Assembly (NCBI GenBank): GCA_963751355.1 | Contig: CAVVVS010000008.1 | Coordinates: forward strand, 1-19,955 | Direction: 5' to 3' | From: CAVVVS01 sp963751355 | GTDB taxonomy: Bacteria; Bacteroidota; Ignavibacteria; Ignavibacteriales; Ignavibacteriaceae | DNA length: 19,955 nt | Part shown: positions 1 to 7,433 of the stretch, piece after piece | Numbering within the stretch: the stretch's first letter is position 1 | How the letters are laid out: each line of letters starts with the position of its first letter | Program-made: the position numbers and the translations under genes | Notes under the pieces: generated by a model | The model's database searches: none | The model's input: the letters and a program-made list of their open reading frames with translations, nothing else | Told to the model about the DNA's origin: nothing

Positions 1-1782
1 CTTTTTCAATTTGGAAATAGCCTCTTTGGCAGTGGGTTGAATAACATCCGCAACAGCAATTACACCGGATAGCTCCCCGTTTATTGAAACGAAGATAGGG
101 GTTTTCCCTTCACGCGATAATTCACCTGCAATTATTTCTGCTTCATTAGTATTTACCGAATATTCTTTCATCATTGCGGGATTACCTATTGCAATTGCAT
201 CCCCTTGAACAACCCCTGTCAAACCAAGCCCTGTAATTGTATTGAATCCCTCGACATCAAAAATCTCAAGTCCTTTTTCTTTTGCATAATCAACAACTGC
301 AAGCCCTAGTGGATGTTCCGATTTATTTTCTACCGAAGCAGTAAGCTGTAGAAGTTTTTGTTTGTTCTGTCCGTTGAATAATTTTACATCGGTAACAACC
401 GGTTTCCCGATTGTGACAGTACCGGTTTTATCCAGCACAACTGTATCAATTTTATGCGCTCTTTCAAGACTTTCGGCATTTTTAATCAATATGCCGTTCG
501 AGGCTCCCAGTCCTGAGCCGACCATAATTGCAGTGGGTGTTGCTAAACCTAATGCGCAAGGACATGCGATGACAAGCACGGCTATAAAATTAATCATTGC
601 AACAGTAAATGATACTCCTCCGAAAATGTACCACAAAAGAAAAGTTATCAATGCTATTCCAATAACAACCGGTACAAAATAGGAGGCTATTTTGTCGGCT
701 AAGCTTTGAATTGGAGCTTTAGAGCCTTGTGCTTGTTCAACCAATTTTACTATTTGAGAAATAACCGTATCTTTACCGACCGCAGTGGCATTGAACTGAA
801 TACTTCCGTTTTTGTTGATTGTACCTCCGATAACTTTATCGTCAATATTTTTATCAACGGGAATGCTTTCACCAGTAACCATCGACTCATCGATTGAAGT
901 TATACCTTTGCTAATTATTCCGTCAACCGGAATTTTTTCTCCCGGTCGGACAATTACAGTATCCTTATTTGCTACATCGCTGATAGGAATATCTTTTTCA
1001 ATACCGTTTCTTATCACGCGGGCAGTTTTCGGCTGCAGTCCCATTAATTTTTTAATTGCGGCGGAGGTTTTATCTTTTGCTCTTGCCTCGAGAACTCTGC
1101 CCATTAATATTAAAGCTATAATCATTACGGCAGTATCAAAGTAAGTATGGACTCCTGATATGTTGTTCGATAGTACCATTGGAAACAAAACCGCGATAGT
1201 GCTGTACAGATAGGCTACCCCGGTTCCAACAGCAACCAAAGTATTCATATCAGCCGAAAAGTGATTTATTAATAATTTCCACGACACCGAAAAAAAACGC
1301 TTTCCGGAAATAAACATCACCAATGTGGTGCCTAAAAACAATAATCTGTCAACATATTCTAGAGGTATCGGAGACCATTGGATAAACCAGGAAGTTGAAC
1401 TTAGCATGCTGATGATTAGAATCGGCACCGCCATTATTGCCGCAAATATAAAATCGGATTTTAGTTTTTTATAAGACTTCTTTTGTTCAAGTTCTTCTGC
1501 TGGCGGTTCTGAGTTAGAAGATGAACCGGATTCTGTCCTACCTGGTTTTTCCGCCTGTGTTACCAATTTATATCCGGCTTCATCTATTATGGAAGCTAAT
1601 TTCGATACATCGGTATGCGTATCATCGAATGAAAAAGTAACCTTTTCGGTTGCAAAATTCACATTTGCATTACTTACTCCATCCGCCTTCTTCAAAGCCT
1701 TTTCTACTCTTGCTACGCAGCTTGCACATGTCATACCTTCAACAGGCAGCGTAATTGTTTTTATCTCTTTCGTTTCCATCAT
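1..1782 (-). CDS. copA: Copper-translocating P1B-type ATPase (CopA-like), C-terminus cut by window edge
   Basis: This is an inner-membrane ATPase that exports monovalent copper (or silver) from the cytoplasm. Reading from 1782 leftward gives 594 codons without a stop, and the frame is still open at base 1, so the hinge region and last membrane helices are missing. An N-terminal HMA domain (about residues 8-75) has the metal site MTCASC at 17-22. A membrane region follows, then the actuator loop TGES at 303-306, the transmembrane metal site CPC at 407-409, the phosphorylation motif DKTGT with Asp451, and the nucleotide-domain His490-Pro491 pair. CPC together with the HP motif marks a P1B-1 copper pump. 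Two ATG codons are adjacent (1780-1782 and 1777-1779). The AGGA at 1787-1790 is better spaced for the second. It lies 88 bases downstream of the CopZ-like gene, probably in one operon. Silver specificity cannot be excluded. Confidence 0.95.
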   Translation of the reverse strand, partial: MMETKEIKTITLPVEGMTCASCVARVEKALKKADGVSNANVNFATEKVTFSFDDTHTDVSKLASIIDEAGYKLVTQAEKPGRTESGSSSNSEPPAEELEQKKSYKKLKSDFIFAAIMAVPILIISMLSSTSWFIQWSPIPLEYVDRLLFLGTTLVMFISGKRFFSVSWKLLINHFSADMNTLVAVGTGVAYLYSTIAVLFPMVLSNNISGVHTYFDTAVMIIALILMGRVLEARAKDKTSAAIKKLMGLQPKTARVIRNGIEKDIPISDVANKDTVIVRPGEKIPVDGIISKGITSIDESMVTGESIPVDKNIDDKVIGGTINKNGSIQFNATAVGKDTVISQIVKLVEQAQGSKAPIQSLADKIASYFVPVVIGIALITFLLWYIFGGVSFTVAMINFIAVLVIACPCALGLATPTAIMVGSGLGASNGILIKNAESLERAHKIDTVVLDKTGTVTIGKPVVTDVKLFNGQNKQKLLQLTASVENKSEHPLGLAVVDYAKEKGLEIFDVEGFNTITGLGLTGVVQGDAIAIGNPAMMKEYSVNTNEAEIIAGELSREGKTPIFVSINGELSGVIAVADVIQPTAKEAISKLKK

Positions 1783-1870
1783 AAAATCCTTTTCCCAAAT
1801 TAATAATCATGATCCATGTCTGTGATCAATTGAAGAATCCGGTATAATCTTTGTCTCCTGCAGTTTCAAA

Positions 1871-2074
1871 TTATTTTATTACTTTGTATCCGGCTTCTTC
1901 AACAGCATCTTCCAAAGTGCTGTTACTTACTTTGCTCTCATCGTATTCAACTTTAGCGCTTCCTATTTGTACTTCATTGACTTTTACATCATCCAATTTT
2001 CCCAATTCTTTTTGAACAGCCATTACACAATGATGGCACGACATTCCTTCTATTTTAATTTCTTTTGATGTCAT
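1871..2074 (-). CDS. copZ: Heavy-metal-associated domain protein, copper chaperone (CopZ-like)
   Basis: A 67-residue cytoplasmic protein consisting of a single ferredoxin-like HMA domain. The metal-binding loop is GMSCHHC, with Cys13 and Cys16, followed by the amphipathic helix that starts VMAVQKEL. The end, EDAVEEAGYKV, is the usual second helix and last strand. The length matches free-standing CopZ/Atx1-type chaperones. By family knowledge it would carry Cu(I) to the N-terminal domain of the adjacent CopA. A good ribosome binding site (AAGGAG, about 2078-2084 on the complementary strand) supports this start. The gene lies between the HMA-AraC regulator (144 bases upstream) and copA (88 bases downstream), all on the minus strand. 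The His-His pair inside the CxxC loop resembles copper chaperones rather than mercury-binding MerP, but specificity is inferred. Confidence 0.92.
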   Translation of the reverse strand: MTSKEIKIEGMSCHHCVMAVQKELGKLDDVKVNEVQIGSAKVEYDESKVSNSTLEDAVEEAGYKVIK

Positions 2075-2120
2075 TTTATACTCCTTTTTTATTGCAATTG
2101 TAAATAGTTGTTTTATAGTG

Positions 2121-2164
2121 TTTACGATGTAAATGTAACCATTTCAATTTCATGATGCGTTACA
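2121..2164 (-). promoter_or_regulatory. Candidate operator upstream of copZ
   Basis: The 144-base gap upstream of the chaperone contains a TTTAC-GAT-GTAAA inverted repeat (2121-2133) directly followed by TGTAAC (2134-2139), with the mirror GTTACA at 2159-2164. Extending the outer arms gives AAATGTAAC against GTTACACTT, 8 of 9 bases complementary, across a 19-base spacer. Another TGTAAA lies at 2099-2104. Similar TTACA units occur upstream of the HMA-AraC gene, so this may be the site of that regulator. The repeats are visible; their function is inference. Confidence 0.4.
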
Positions 2165-2218
2165 CTTTTATGAAAAAGATTTATAGGATTTTATGTTGTT
2201 CTGAAATGAGGTGAATGG

Positions 2219-2797
2219 TTATTTGATGTTATCTAACGGCTTACGTGTATTTTCAGTCATATTTTTAAATTGGCTTGCAGTTAGACCTGTAACTTTTTTA
2301 AACTGATTCGAAAGGTGCTGTACGCTGCTGTAACCGAGTTTATATGCAATTTCACTTAACGTCAGTTCACCGTATTTTAATAATTCTTTTGCTCTTTCTA
2401 TTTTTTGAAGAATGATGTATTGCTCGATAGTAATATTTTCTACGGACGAGAATAGAGTACTCAAATAGTGATAATCCATTCCAAGTTTTTTAACGAGATA
2501 CTCGGAGTAATTCATAGTTAAAGGATTTTCTTCGGCATCGTTACGGACAAGCTCTAAAACTCTCAGTTTAATTTGTTCTATTGTTCTTGCTTTTTTGTCC
2601 TCAATTAATTCAAATCCGTTTTCTTCAAGGGCTTTTTTGATTTTGTCGAAAGGTAGAGTCTGAATTTTTCCCCCAACTATCACTTCACCTAATAAAACAC
2701 TTCGTACGTCCAGTCCAATTTTTTCAAGTTCTTCATGCACTACTTTAATACATCGGTTACAGACCATGTTTTTTATTATTAATTTTGTTGTTTCCAT
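2219..2797 (-). CDS. AraC-family regulator with N-terminal HMA metal-binding domain
   Basis: A 192-residue fusion. Residues 1 to about 70 look like a heavy-metal-associated fold: a first strand, the loop NMVCNRC with Cys13 and Cys16, a helix (IKVVHEELEKIG), strands around 30-45, and a second helix ending ALEENGFELIE. Residues about 85-185 form an AraC-type double helix-turn-helix, with a recognisable second half including ELTLSEIAYKLGYSSVQHLS and FKKVTGLTASQFK. The protein lacks the usual cupin or periplasmic sensor domain of AraC regulators, so metal is the obvious candidate ligand. Small proteins of this kind beside heavy-metal ATPases are, to my recollection, found in Bacteroidota but little characterised. 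It is the first gene of a regulator-chaperone-pump cluster. GGATAAA precedes the ATG. Activation of copZ-copA by copper is an inference. Confidence 0.88.
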   Translation of the reverse strand: METTKLIIKNMVCNRCIKVVHEELEKIGLDVRSVLLGEVIVGGKIQTLPFDKIKKALEENGFELIEDKKARTIEQIKLRVLELVRNDAEENPLTMNYSEYLVKKLGMDYHYLSTLFSSVENITIEQYIILQKIERAKELLKYGELTLSEIAYKLGYSSVQHLSNQFKKVTGLTASQFKNMTENTRKPLDNIK

Positions 2798-2805
2798 TTT
2801 ATCCG

Positions 2806-2896
2806 GTTACATACTTTTAAAAAGTTAAATTATTTAATCTTGATAAATTACTATTAAATTACATTGCATTTTACAAAATTGCTAATTAAAATTACA
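2806..2896 (-). promoter_or_regulatory. Repeated TTACA motifs upstream of the HMA-AraC gene
   Basis: GTTACA occurs at 2806-2811, just upstream of the regulator's start codon, and TTACA units at 2859-2863, 2871-2875 and 2892-2896. The last two are exactly 21 bases apart in the same orientation, the two-helical-turn spacing typical of direct half-sites bound by AraC-type double HTH proteins. The same core appears upstream of copZ. The DNA is very AT-rich, so chance occurrence is a real alternative. Confidence 0.3.
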
Positions 2897-2919
2897 CTGT
2901 TAATTATTTCAATAACAGT
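2896..2919. promoter_or_regulatory. 7-bp inverted repeat in the divergent intergenic region
   Basis: ACTGTTA (2896-2902) and TAACAGT (2913-2919) form perfect 7-bp arms around a 10-base spacer, between the leftward HMA-AraC gene and the rightward beta-barrel gene. A short T run follows on the plus strand, but no plus-strand gene lies upstream to terminate, so an operator is the more likely reading. The left arm overlaps a TTACA unit. Confidence 0.3.
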
Positions 2920-3007
2920 TTTTCACATCAAATAGGGAGCCCATATCTAAAAGATCTACTTTCCTTAAAAAGAAACTATGACTAATCACAAATTTAGGGG
3001 TTAAAAA

Positions 3008-3766
3008 ATGAAAAGTATTATGCGGGCTCACCTTCGCCATATCTTTTTATTCGTCATCATATTAACCTTCATCTTTCCGTGCATCACTTATTCTCAAATT
3101 TATCCCCCGGTTGAAAAAGATTCAACGAAAGCGTGGCCGTTACAAAATTGGTCAATTCAGTTAATGTATTCGCAGTCGCCGCTATCGGTCGATATAAAGG
3201 ATATGATTGTTACCGTAAAAAAACAATTATCCCCGGTAAGTGCAATACGAACAGGATACAGTTCAATAGGTTTTTTCGTTGATAAATTCAGTACATCGTC
3301 CTTTCAAGCGAATTATGCGCATTCGGAGTGGAAGGGAGAAAATAGAAATATAAATGCCGGCGGGAATGAGTTTTCATTTTCATATTTGTATTATCCATTT
3401 ACTAATAAAATAATTCAATTTTTTACCGGAATGGGAATTGTATATAGTCATTACAACGAAACATTTAATCAAAATGTTTTAATAACAGGTAACGGTTCAA
3501 CCGACATAGCCGAACAGTATTATTCTTATCAGGAAAACCATGCGAATGAAAGCGGCGCGCTTGGTACTTTAGGGTTTGAATGGTTCCCGATAAAGCATCT
3601 CAGCGTGATTGCGGAGTATGATATTTCATTTGTCTACAGGAATACGGATATTTCAATGAAAAGTCAGGTTGCGGGAAGCCCTCATTTTGATACTCTCAAT
3701 TATACTGAAAAGGTTTATGAAGTTCGTTCAAGGGGTTTGAAAATTGGTTTGTCTGTTTATCTATAA
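3008..3766 (+). CDS. Predicted outer-membrane beta-barrel protein, function unknown
   Basis: A 252-residue exported protein that I cannot place in a named family. Residues 1-30 form a signal peptide: basic start (MKSIMRAHLRH), a hydrophobic core (IFLFVIILTFIF), then a polar end around TYSQ. The mature part alternates hydrophobic and polar residues and is rich in Tyr, Phe, Ser and Gly in short strand-like segments, such as FSFSYLYYPF and LSVIAEYDISFVY. It ends GLKIGLSVYL, resembling the last strand of a small outer-membrane barrel. No enzymatic motif is visible. A second in-frame ATG (residue 5) could also be the start; AGGGG at 2996-3000 precedes the first. It is divergent from the copper regulator and convergent with the hexosaminidase. 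A link to copper handling is not supported by anything in the protein itself. Confidence 0.75.
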   Translation: MKSIMRAHLRHIFLFVIILTFIFPCITYSQIYPPVEKDSTKAWPLQNWSIQLMYSQSPLSVDIKDMIVTVKKQLSPVSAIRTGYSSIGFFVDKFSTSSFQANYAHSEWKGENRNINAGGNEFSFSYLYYPFTNKIIQFFTGMGIVYSHYNETFNQNVLITGNGSTDIAEQYYSYQENHANESGALGTLGFEWFPIKHLSVIAEYDISFVYRNTDISMKSQVAGSPHFDTLNYTEKVYEVRSRGLKIGLSVYL

Positions 3767-3825
3767 TTGTAAAAGCTTCTTATTATAGTATTATTGAATT
3801 TAATAAGGAAAAATGATCATCGAAA

Positions 3826-3859
3826 TAAAAAGCGGCACTAACTATTGTTTAGCGCCGCT
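3826..3859 (-). terminator. Rho-independent terminator of the hexosaminidase gene
   Basis: Arms 3831-3841 (AGCGGCACTAA) and 3849-3859 (TTAGCGCCGCT) pair over 11 positions with one mismatch around a 7-base loop. Read on the minus strand, the hairpin is followed by TTTTTATTT, the expected U tract. It lies about 40 bases beyond the stop codon of the leftward GH20 gene. The plus-strand side has no T run, so it probably does not serve the convergent beta-barrel gene efficiently. Confidence 0.8.
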
Positions 3860-3899
3860 CGATTATCTTGCAATCAAATATTTCTGTTAAATAATGCTG

Positions 3900-5954
3900 T
3901 TACTTAACCGCATCAACTAGCTTCTGAATTCCAGGGATAATTGCCAGTTCAACTTGTCCGTAAGGGAATTGAGCATCGCTAATAATTTTATTACTTTCCG
4001 TTAGCCATTGAGTACCGGCTTTTTTATTCTCTTTAATTAAGCTGAGAGTCTCAAGCCCCACTTGAGCTAATTTTGTCAAATTCTCCGACATCGGTTCTAT
4101 TTCTTTGAGTATATGGGAGGTATTAATGGTTTTTGATAATTCTTTATTATTACTTTTCCAAAGTGTCAGCCAGGATATTATTTCTTTCATTGTTGATTCA
4201 TCTTTTGTCTTAATATATGAGTCAACCATATCGTTAAATTTCCGGGCTGTTTGCGATTCCGGTCTTGCGGCATCCACAACCCTTGTATATGGGGAATAAG
4301 ATAAATATGTAACTCCCAACTGACCTCTTTTGTAACCTTTAACGGGCTCTACGATATCAACAAAAGTTTTTAGGTCAGTAATATCTTTCCCGTCAGTCAG
4401 TCTTCTCAGCATCATGCCGTAATTTCTTAAATGGGTAGAACCAAAATCTTCCAGCTGAACACTAATAATAGCCAAACGGCGGTACATGTCTTTAACATCT
4501 CTAATATTCTGCGGTGACCATAAACGCTCGGCTATTGCGGCTGTTCTGGGCCAAATTCTGGAATCAACATTTTCGGGAGTAACCATTTCGCTCCACATAG
4601 TTGCTTCACCGCCTAAAACATTATTCTTAACTTTTTCACTAACTATCGAATCAGGAGGAATAGGATCATTCAGATAGTGATAGCCGGCATGCTGGTTTAA
4701 ATCTATATAGTAACCGTTCGATAAAATTCCCATGTATCCTTCCCGAGCCGCTTTAAATAACGCTGCTTGTCCTCTCCATGATTGTATGACAATATTTTTT
4801 GGCATTCCCGGTTGGAGAATTTCATCCCAGCCAATCATTTTTTTACCTTGCTTGGTAATAATTTTAAGCAGGCGTTTATTAAAATATGTTTGAAGCGCAT
4901 GATTATCCGGTATATTGTGCTTTTTCATAAATGCTAAAATTTCTTTATTAGCACTCCATTGAACACCGTTATTTTCATCTCCCCCGATGTGGAAATAGGG
5001 ATCCGGAAATAACTTTGCCATCTCACCGAATAAATTATCGAGAAATTTATAAGTTGCATCTATGGTTGGGTTCAACACCGGGTTATGAACACCCCAGGTC
5101 CTTGAAATTGAATATGGTCCGGGTCCGCTTGCTAACTTAGGATAAGCTGCAAACCAGCATGCTGTATGCGCAGGAACATCGAATTCCGGAATTACTCTTA
5201 TACCTCTTTCGGATGCATATTTGACAATATCTTTTATTTGTTCTTGAGTAAAATATTTCCCATCGGAACCCAGTTGAGTTAATTTTGGGTAAACTTTACT
5301 TTCTACTCTAAAGCCCTGGTCATCACTTAAATGAAGATGCAGTACATTCAACTTCACTGCTTCCATCACATTCAAATTCCTTTTTATCACATTTACCGGC
5401 ATAAAATGACGGGCAACATCAATCATCAGTCCCCGCCACTTGAATCGCGGTTTATCCTTAATTTCAACGTCGGGAAAGTAGTATCCATTTTCATCGGATT
5501 TGAGCAATTGTAACAAAGTTTGTAAACCGTGCAATGCTCCCAAATCGGTTTTTGCGGAAAGGGTAATTCTATCGGCAGATATGTTAAGTATGTAGGATTC
5601 TTCTTCGTCAATCCCAAGTTTCCCGGGTTGTTCACAAGAAATAACAAGTTGAGAAGTATCCCCGCCTGAATTTTTTGTGATATAATCCTGGGTGAAAAAT
5701 AAACCGGTTCTACCGGATAAATGTCTTAGCATTCTTGTAGCGGCGGAATAAATCCTATCTCCGGGATTTCCTCTGACCGTAAGAGAGAAGTCCTTTTCTA
5801 TTCTAAATTTTCCCGGCATTAGTATTGTACTTTGCGGGATAGGCATTAAATTGAGTTTGCTGCCGGCATTTTGTGAATAAACCGCAAAGGAGATTAAAAT
5901 TGTAAATAAAACGGAGTAAATGGATGCTCTGATGAATTTCATATTTCCCGCCAT
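3900..5954 (-). CDS. Exported beta-N-acetylhexosaminidase, glycoside hydrolase family 20
   Basis: This enzyme removes terminal N-acetylglucosamine or N-acetylgalactosamine from glycans, chitin fragments or cell-wall debris. Residues about 1-28 are a signal peptide ending FAVYSQ, with no lipobox, so it is likely periplasmic or secreted. A GH20b-type N-terminal domain (about 35-165) precedes the catalytic barrel, which starts near RFKWRGLMIDVARHF. It contains LHLHLSDDQGFR, IPEFDVPAHT and the hallmark HIGGDEN at 322-328. Asp326 and Glu327 are the expected pair for substrate-assisted catalysis by retaining GH20 enzymes. GGEATMWSE and the Trp-rich region complete the active site by about residue 510. 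A helical tail of roughly 170 residues follows. The first ATG (5952-5954) lacks a clear ribosome site. Met5 (MKFIR) is an equally good start and gives a cleaner signal peptide. The gene is followed by its own terminator and seems monocistronic. Confidence 0.95.
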   Translation of the reverse strand: MAGNMKFIRASIYSVLFTILISFAVYSQNAGSKLNLMPIPQSTILMPGKFRIEKDFSLTVRGNPGDRIYSAATRMLRHLSGRTGLFFTQDYITKNSGGDTSQLVISCEQPGKLGIDEEESYILNISADRITLSAKTDLGALHGLQTLLQLLKSDENGYYFPDVEIKDKPRFKWRGLMIDVARHFMPVNVIKRNLNVMEAVKLNVLHLHLSDDQGFRVESKVYPKLTQLGSDGKYFTQEQIKDIVKYASERGIRVIPEFDVPAHTACWFAAYPKLASGPGPYSISRTWGVHNPVLNPTIDATYKFLDNLFGEMAKLFPDPYFHIGGDENNGVQWSANKEILAFMKKHNIPDNHALQTYFNKRLLKIITKQGKKMIGWDEILQPGMPKNIVIQSWRGQAALFKAAREGYMGILSNGYYIDLNQHAGYHYLNDPIPPDSIVSEKVKNNVLGGEATMWSEMVTPENVDSRIWPRTAAIAERLWSPQNIRDVKDMYRRLAIISVQLEDFGSTHLRNYGMMLRRLTDGKDITDLKTFVDIVEPVKGYKRGQLGVTYLSYSPYTRVVDAARPESQTARKFNDMVDSYIKTKDESTMKEIISWLTLWKSNNKELSKTINTSHILKEIEPMSENLTKLAQVGLETLSLIKENKKAGTQWLTESNKIISDAQFPYGQVELAIIPGIQKLVDAVK

Positions 5955-6029
5955 ATTATGAGAGTTTTATGTTTATTTTTAATGCTGTGAACTTATTATT
6001 ACAAATATATTATTTTTTTTACATTTTAC

Positions 6030-6043
6030 GTAACACAGGTTAC
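6030..6043. promoter_or_regulatory. GTAAC-N4-GTTAC inverted repeat between divergent genes
   Basis: GTAAC (6030-6034), ACAG, GTTAC (6039-6043) is a compact palindrome about 75 bases upstream of the hexosaminidase start, in the 282-base region it shares with the M48 protease gene. It has the size of a dimeric repressor or activator site. The arms resemble the core of the copper-cluster repeat but the spacing differs. A TATATTTG (6145-6152) fits the Bacteroidota minus-7 consensus TAnnTTTG and could drive the rightward gene, though no good minus-33 element is visible. Confidence 0.3.
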
Positions 6044-6236
6044 CAAATATTGAATCCTGTTTTTGTTTGAAAAAAGTATAACATCAGTAAAAATAATCAG
6101 ATCTCAATATTAATTTCCGCCCAATAATTACAAAACGGACTAACTATATTTGTCTCGTAAACATGTTACCGCCATTGACTAACTCAGGTGTATCAAATTT
6201 GTGCATGCTCACTAAATTGATTAGCTGATAAACCTT

Positions 6237-7433
6237 ATGTATTTTAAAGGTATGGATTCAAAAAAATATAATAACATTAAGTTAGCCATTGGTATCGGAA
6301 AAGGATTAGCGGGATTTATTCTTATCCTTCTGTTCATTTCCACCGGCTATAGTTTGCAGCTTGAAAAATATCTCGGTAATTATTTCTCAAATCAATATTT
6401 ACTATTTTTTGCTTTTGTCTTTGTTACGGGAATAGCCGGCATGACAATCTCTTTCCCGGTCAATTATTATACCGATTTTTATTTGGAGCATAAATACAAA
6501 CTTTCTAATCAGACTTTTTTCAAGTGGATTTGGGAAGGAATTAAAACTCTGCTCGTCTCTTTGGTAATTGGTATTCCGGTTCTTTTGTTATTCTTTTACG
6601 TACTCAATAAATTCGGAAATCTATGGTGGCTTCCCTTTGCGATAGCCTTGTTTATTATTTCCGTGGTCCTCGCACGAATTTTGCCAGTACTGGTTCTCCC
6701 ACTATTTTATAAAGTCACTCCGGTGGAAGACGAAGACTTAAAAAATCGAATTAAAGCCTTAGCCGAAGATGCGGGAATAAACGTAGAGAATGTGTTCAAA
6801 TTTGATATGAGTAAAAATACGAAGAAAGCCAATGCTGCATTTACCGGGTTAGGTAAGGCTAAAAGAATTTTACTGGGTGATACATTACTCGAAAAATATT
6901 CCAATAATGAAATTGAAACAGTCATTGCTCATGAACTGGGGCATTATAAAAGAAAACATATAATCAAAAATATTATCATCGGTACGGTATCAAGTTTTCT
7001 AACATTATTTTTAATTGCATATTTTTTCGGTATCTCAATACACTGGTTTGGTTTTAGTTCAATTCTGGTGATAGCCGCATTGCCTCTTCTGACTCTTTGG
7101 GCAATGATTATCGGGTTTATTCAAACACCTCTGACAAATATTATTTCCCGCAAGTTTGAATATCAGGCAGATGAATACGCAATTCAGGCTACCGGGAAAA
7201 AAGAGGCTTTTATCTCAACCCTGGAAAAATTAACGGAACAGAATTTAGGTGACAAGGAACCCCATCCTTTTGTCGAATGGTTTTTTTATAGTCATCCATC
7301 GATTAAGAAGCGTATTGATGCAATTAATAATCTACCGGATAACAGCAACAATCCCGGTGATTCTGTAAAACATCCCGGAACAGAATCTGGTGAAGCCAGA
7401 ATAGGCAAGAATTTAAATCTGGAGAATAATTAG
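6237..7433 (+). CDS. M48-family membrane metalloprotease (Ste24/CAAX-protease-like)
   Basis: A 398-residue zinc metalloprotease of the inner membrane. The N-terminal half carries about four hydrophobic helices, as in the M48 N-terminal (CAAX prenyl protease) domain. The zinc-site motif HELGH sits at 232-236, inside VIAHELGHYKRKH. Two more membrane helices follow (about 240-265 and 270-300), then EYQADEYA, whose Glu308 would be the third zinc ligand. SHPSIKKRI near the C-terminus is the usual final M48 signature. Eukaryotic Ste24 trims prenylated proteins; the role of bacterial relatives is uncertain and may be membrane-protein quality control. No strong ribosome site precedes the ATG at 6237, and Met6 (6252) has AAAGGT only one or two bases ahead. 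The last ~30 residues are polar and poorly conserved-looking. The stop codon overlaps the next gene by one base (TAGTG), implying co-transcription. Confidence 0.92.
   Translation: MYFKGMDSKKYNNIKLAIGIGKGLAGFILILLFISTGYSLQLEKYLGNYFSNQYLLFFAFVFVTGIAGMTISFPVNYYTDFYLEHKYKLSNQTFFKWIWEGIKTLLVSLVIGIPVLLLFFYVLNKFGNLWWLPFAIALFIISVVLARILPVLVLPLFYKVTPVEDEDLKNRIKALAEDAGINVENVFKFDMSKNTKKANAAFTGLGKAKRILLGDTLLEKYSNNEIETVIAHELGHYKRKHIIKNIIIGTVSSFLTLFLIAYFFGISIHWFGFSSILVIAALPLLTLWAMIIGFIQTPLTNIISRKFEYQADEYAIQATGKKEAFISTLEKLTEQNLGDKEPHPFVEWFFYSHPSIKKRIDAINNLPDNSNNPGDSVKHPGTESGEARIGKNLNLENN

Noticed and set aside
362..682. Plus-strand open frame of 106 codons
   Set aside because: It lies fully antisense to the conserved ATPase core of copA (CPC and DKTGT motifs on the minus strand), so it is a shadow frame.
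1589..1825. Plus-strand 78-codon frame at the 5' end of copA
   Set aside because: It is antisense to the HMA domain and its cysteine motif; nothing in its translation resembles a protein domain.
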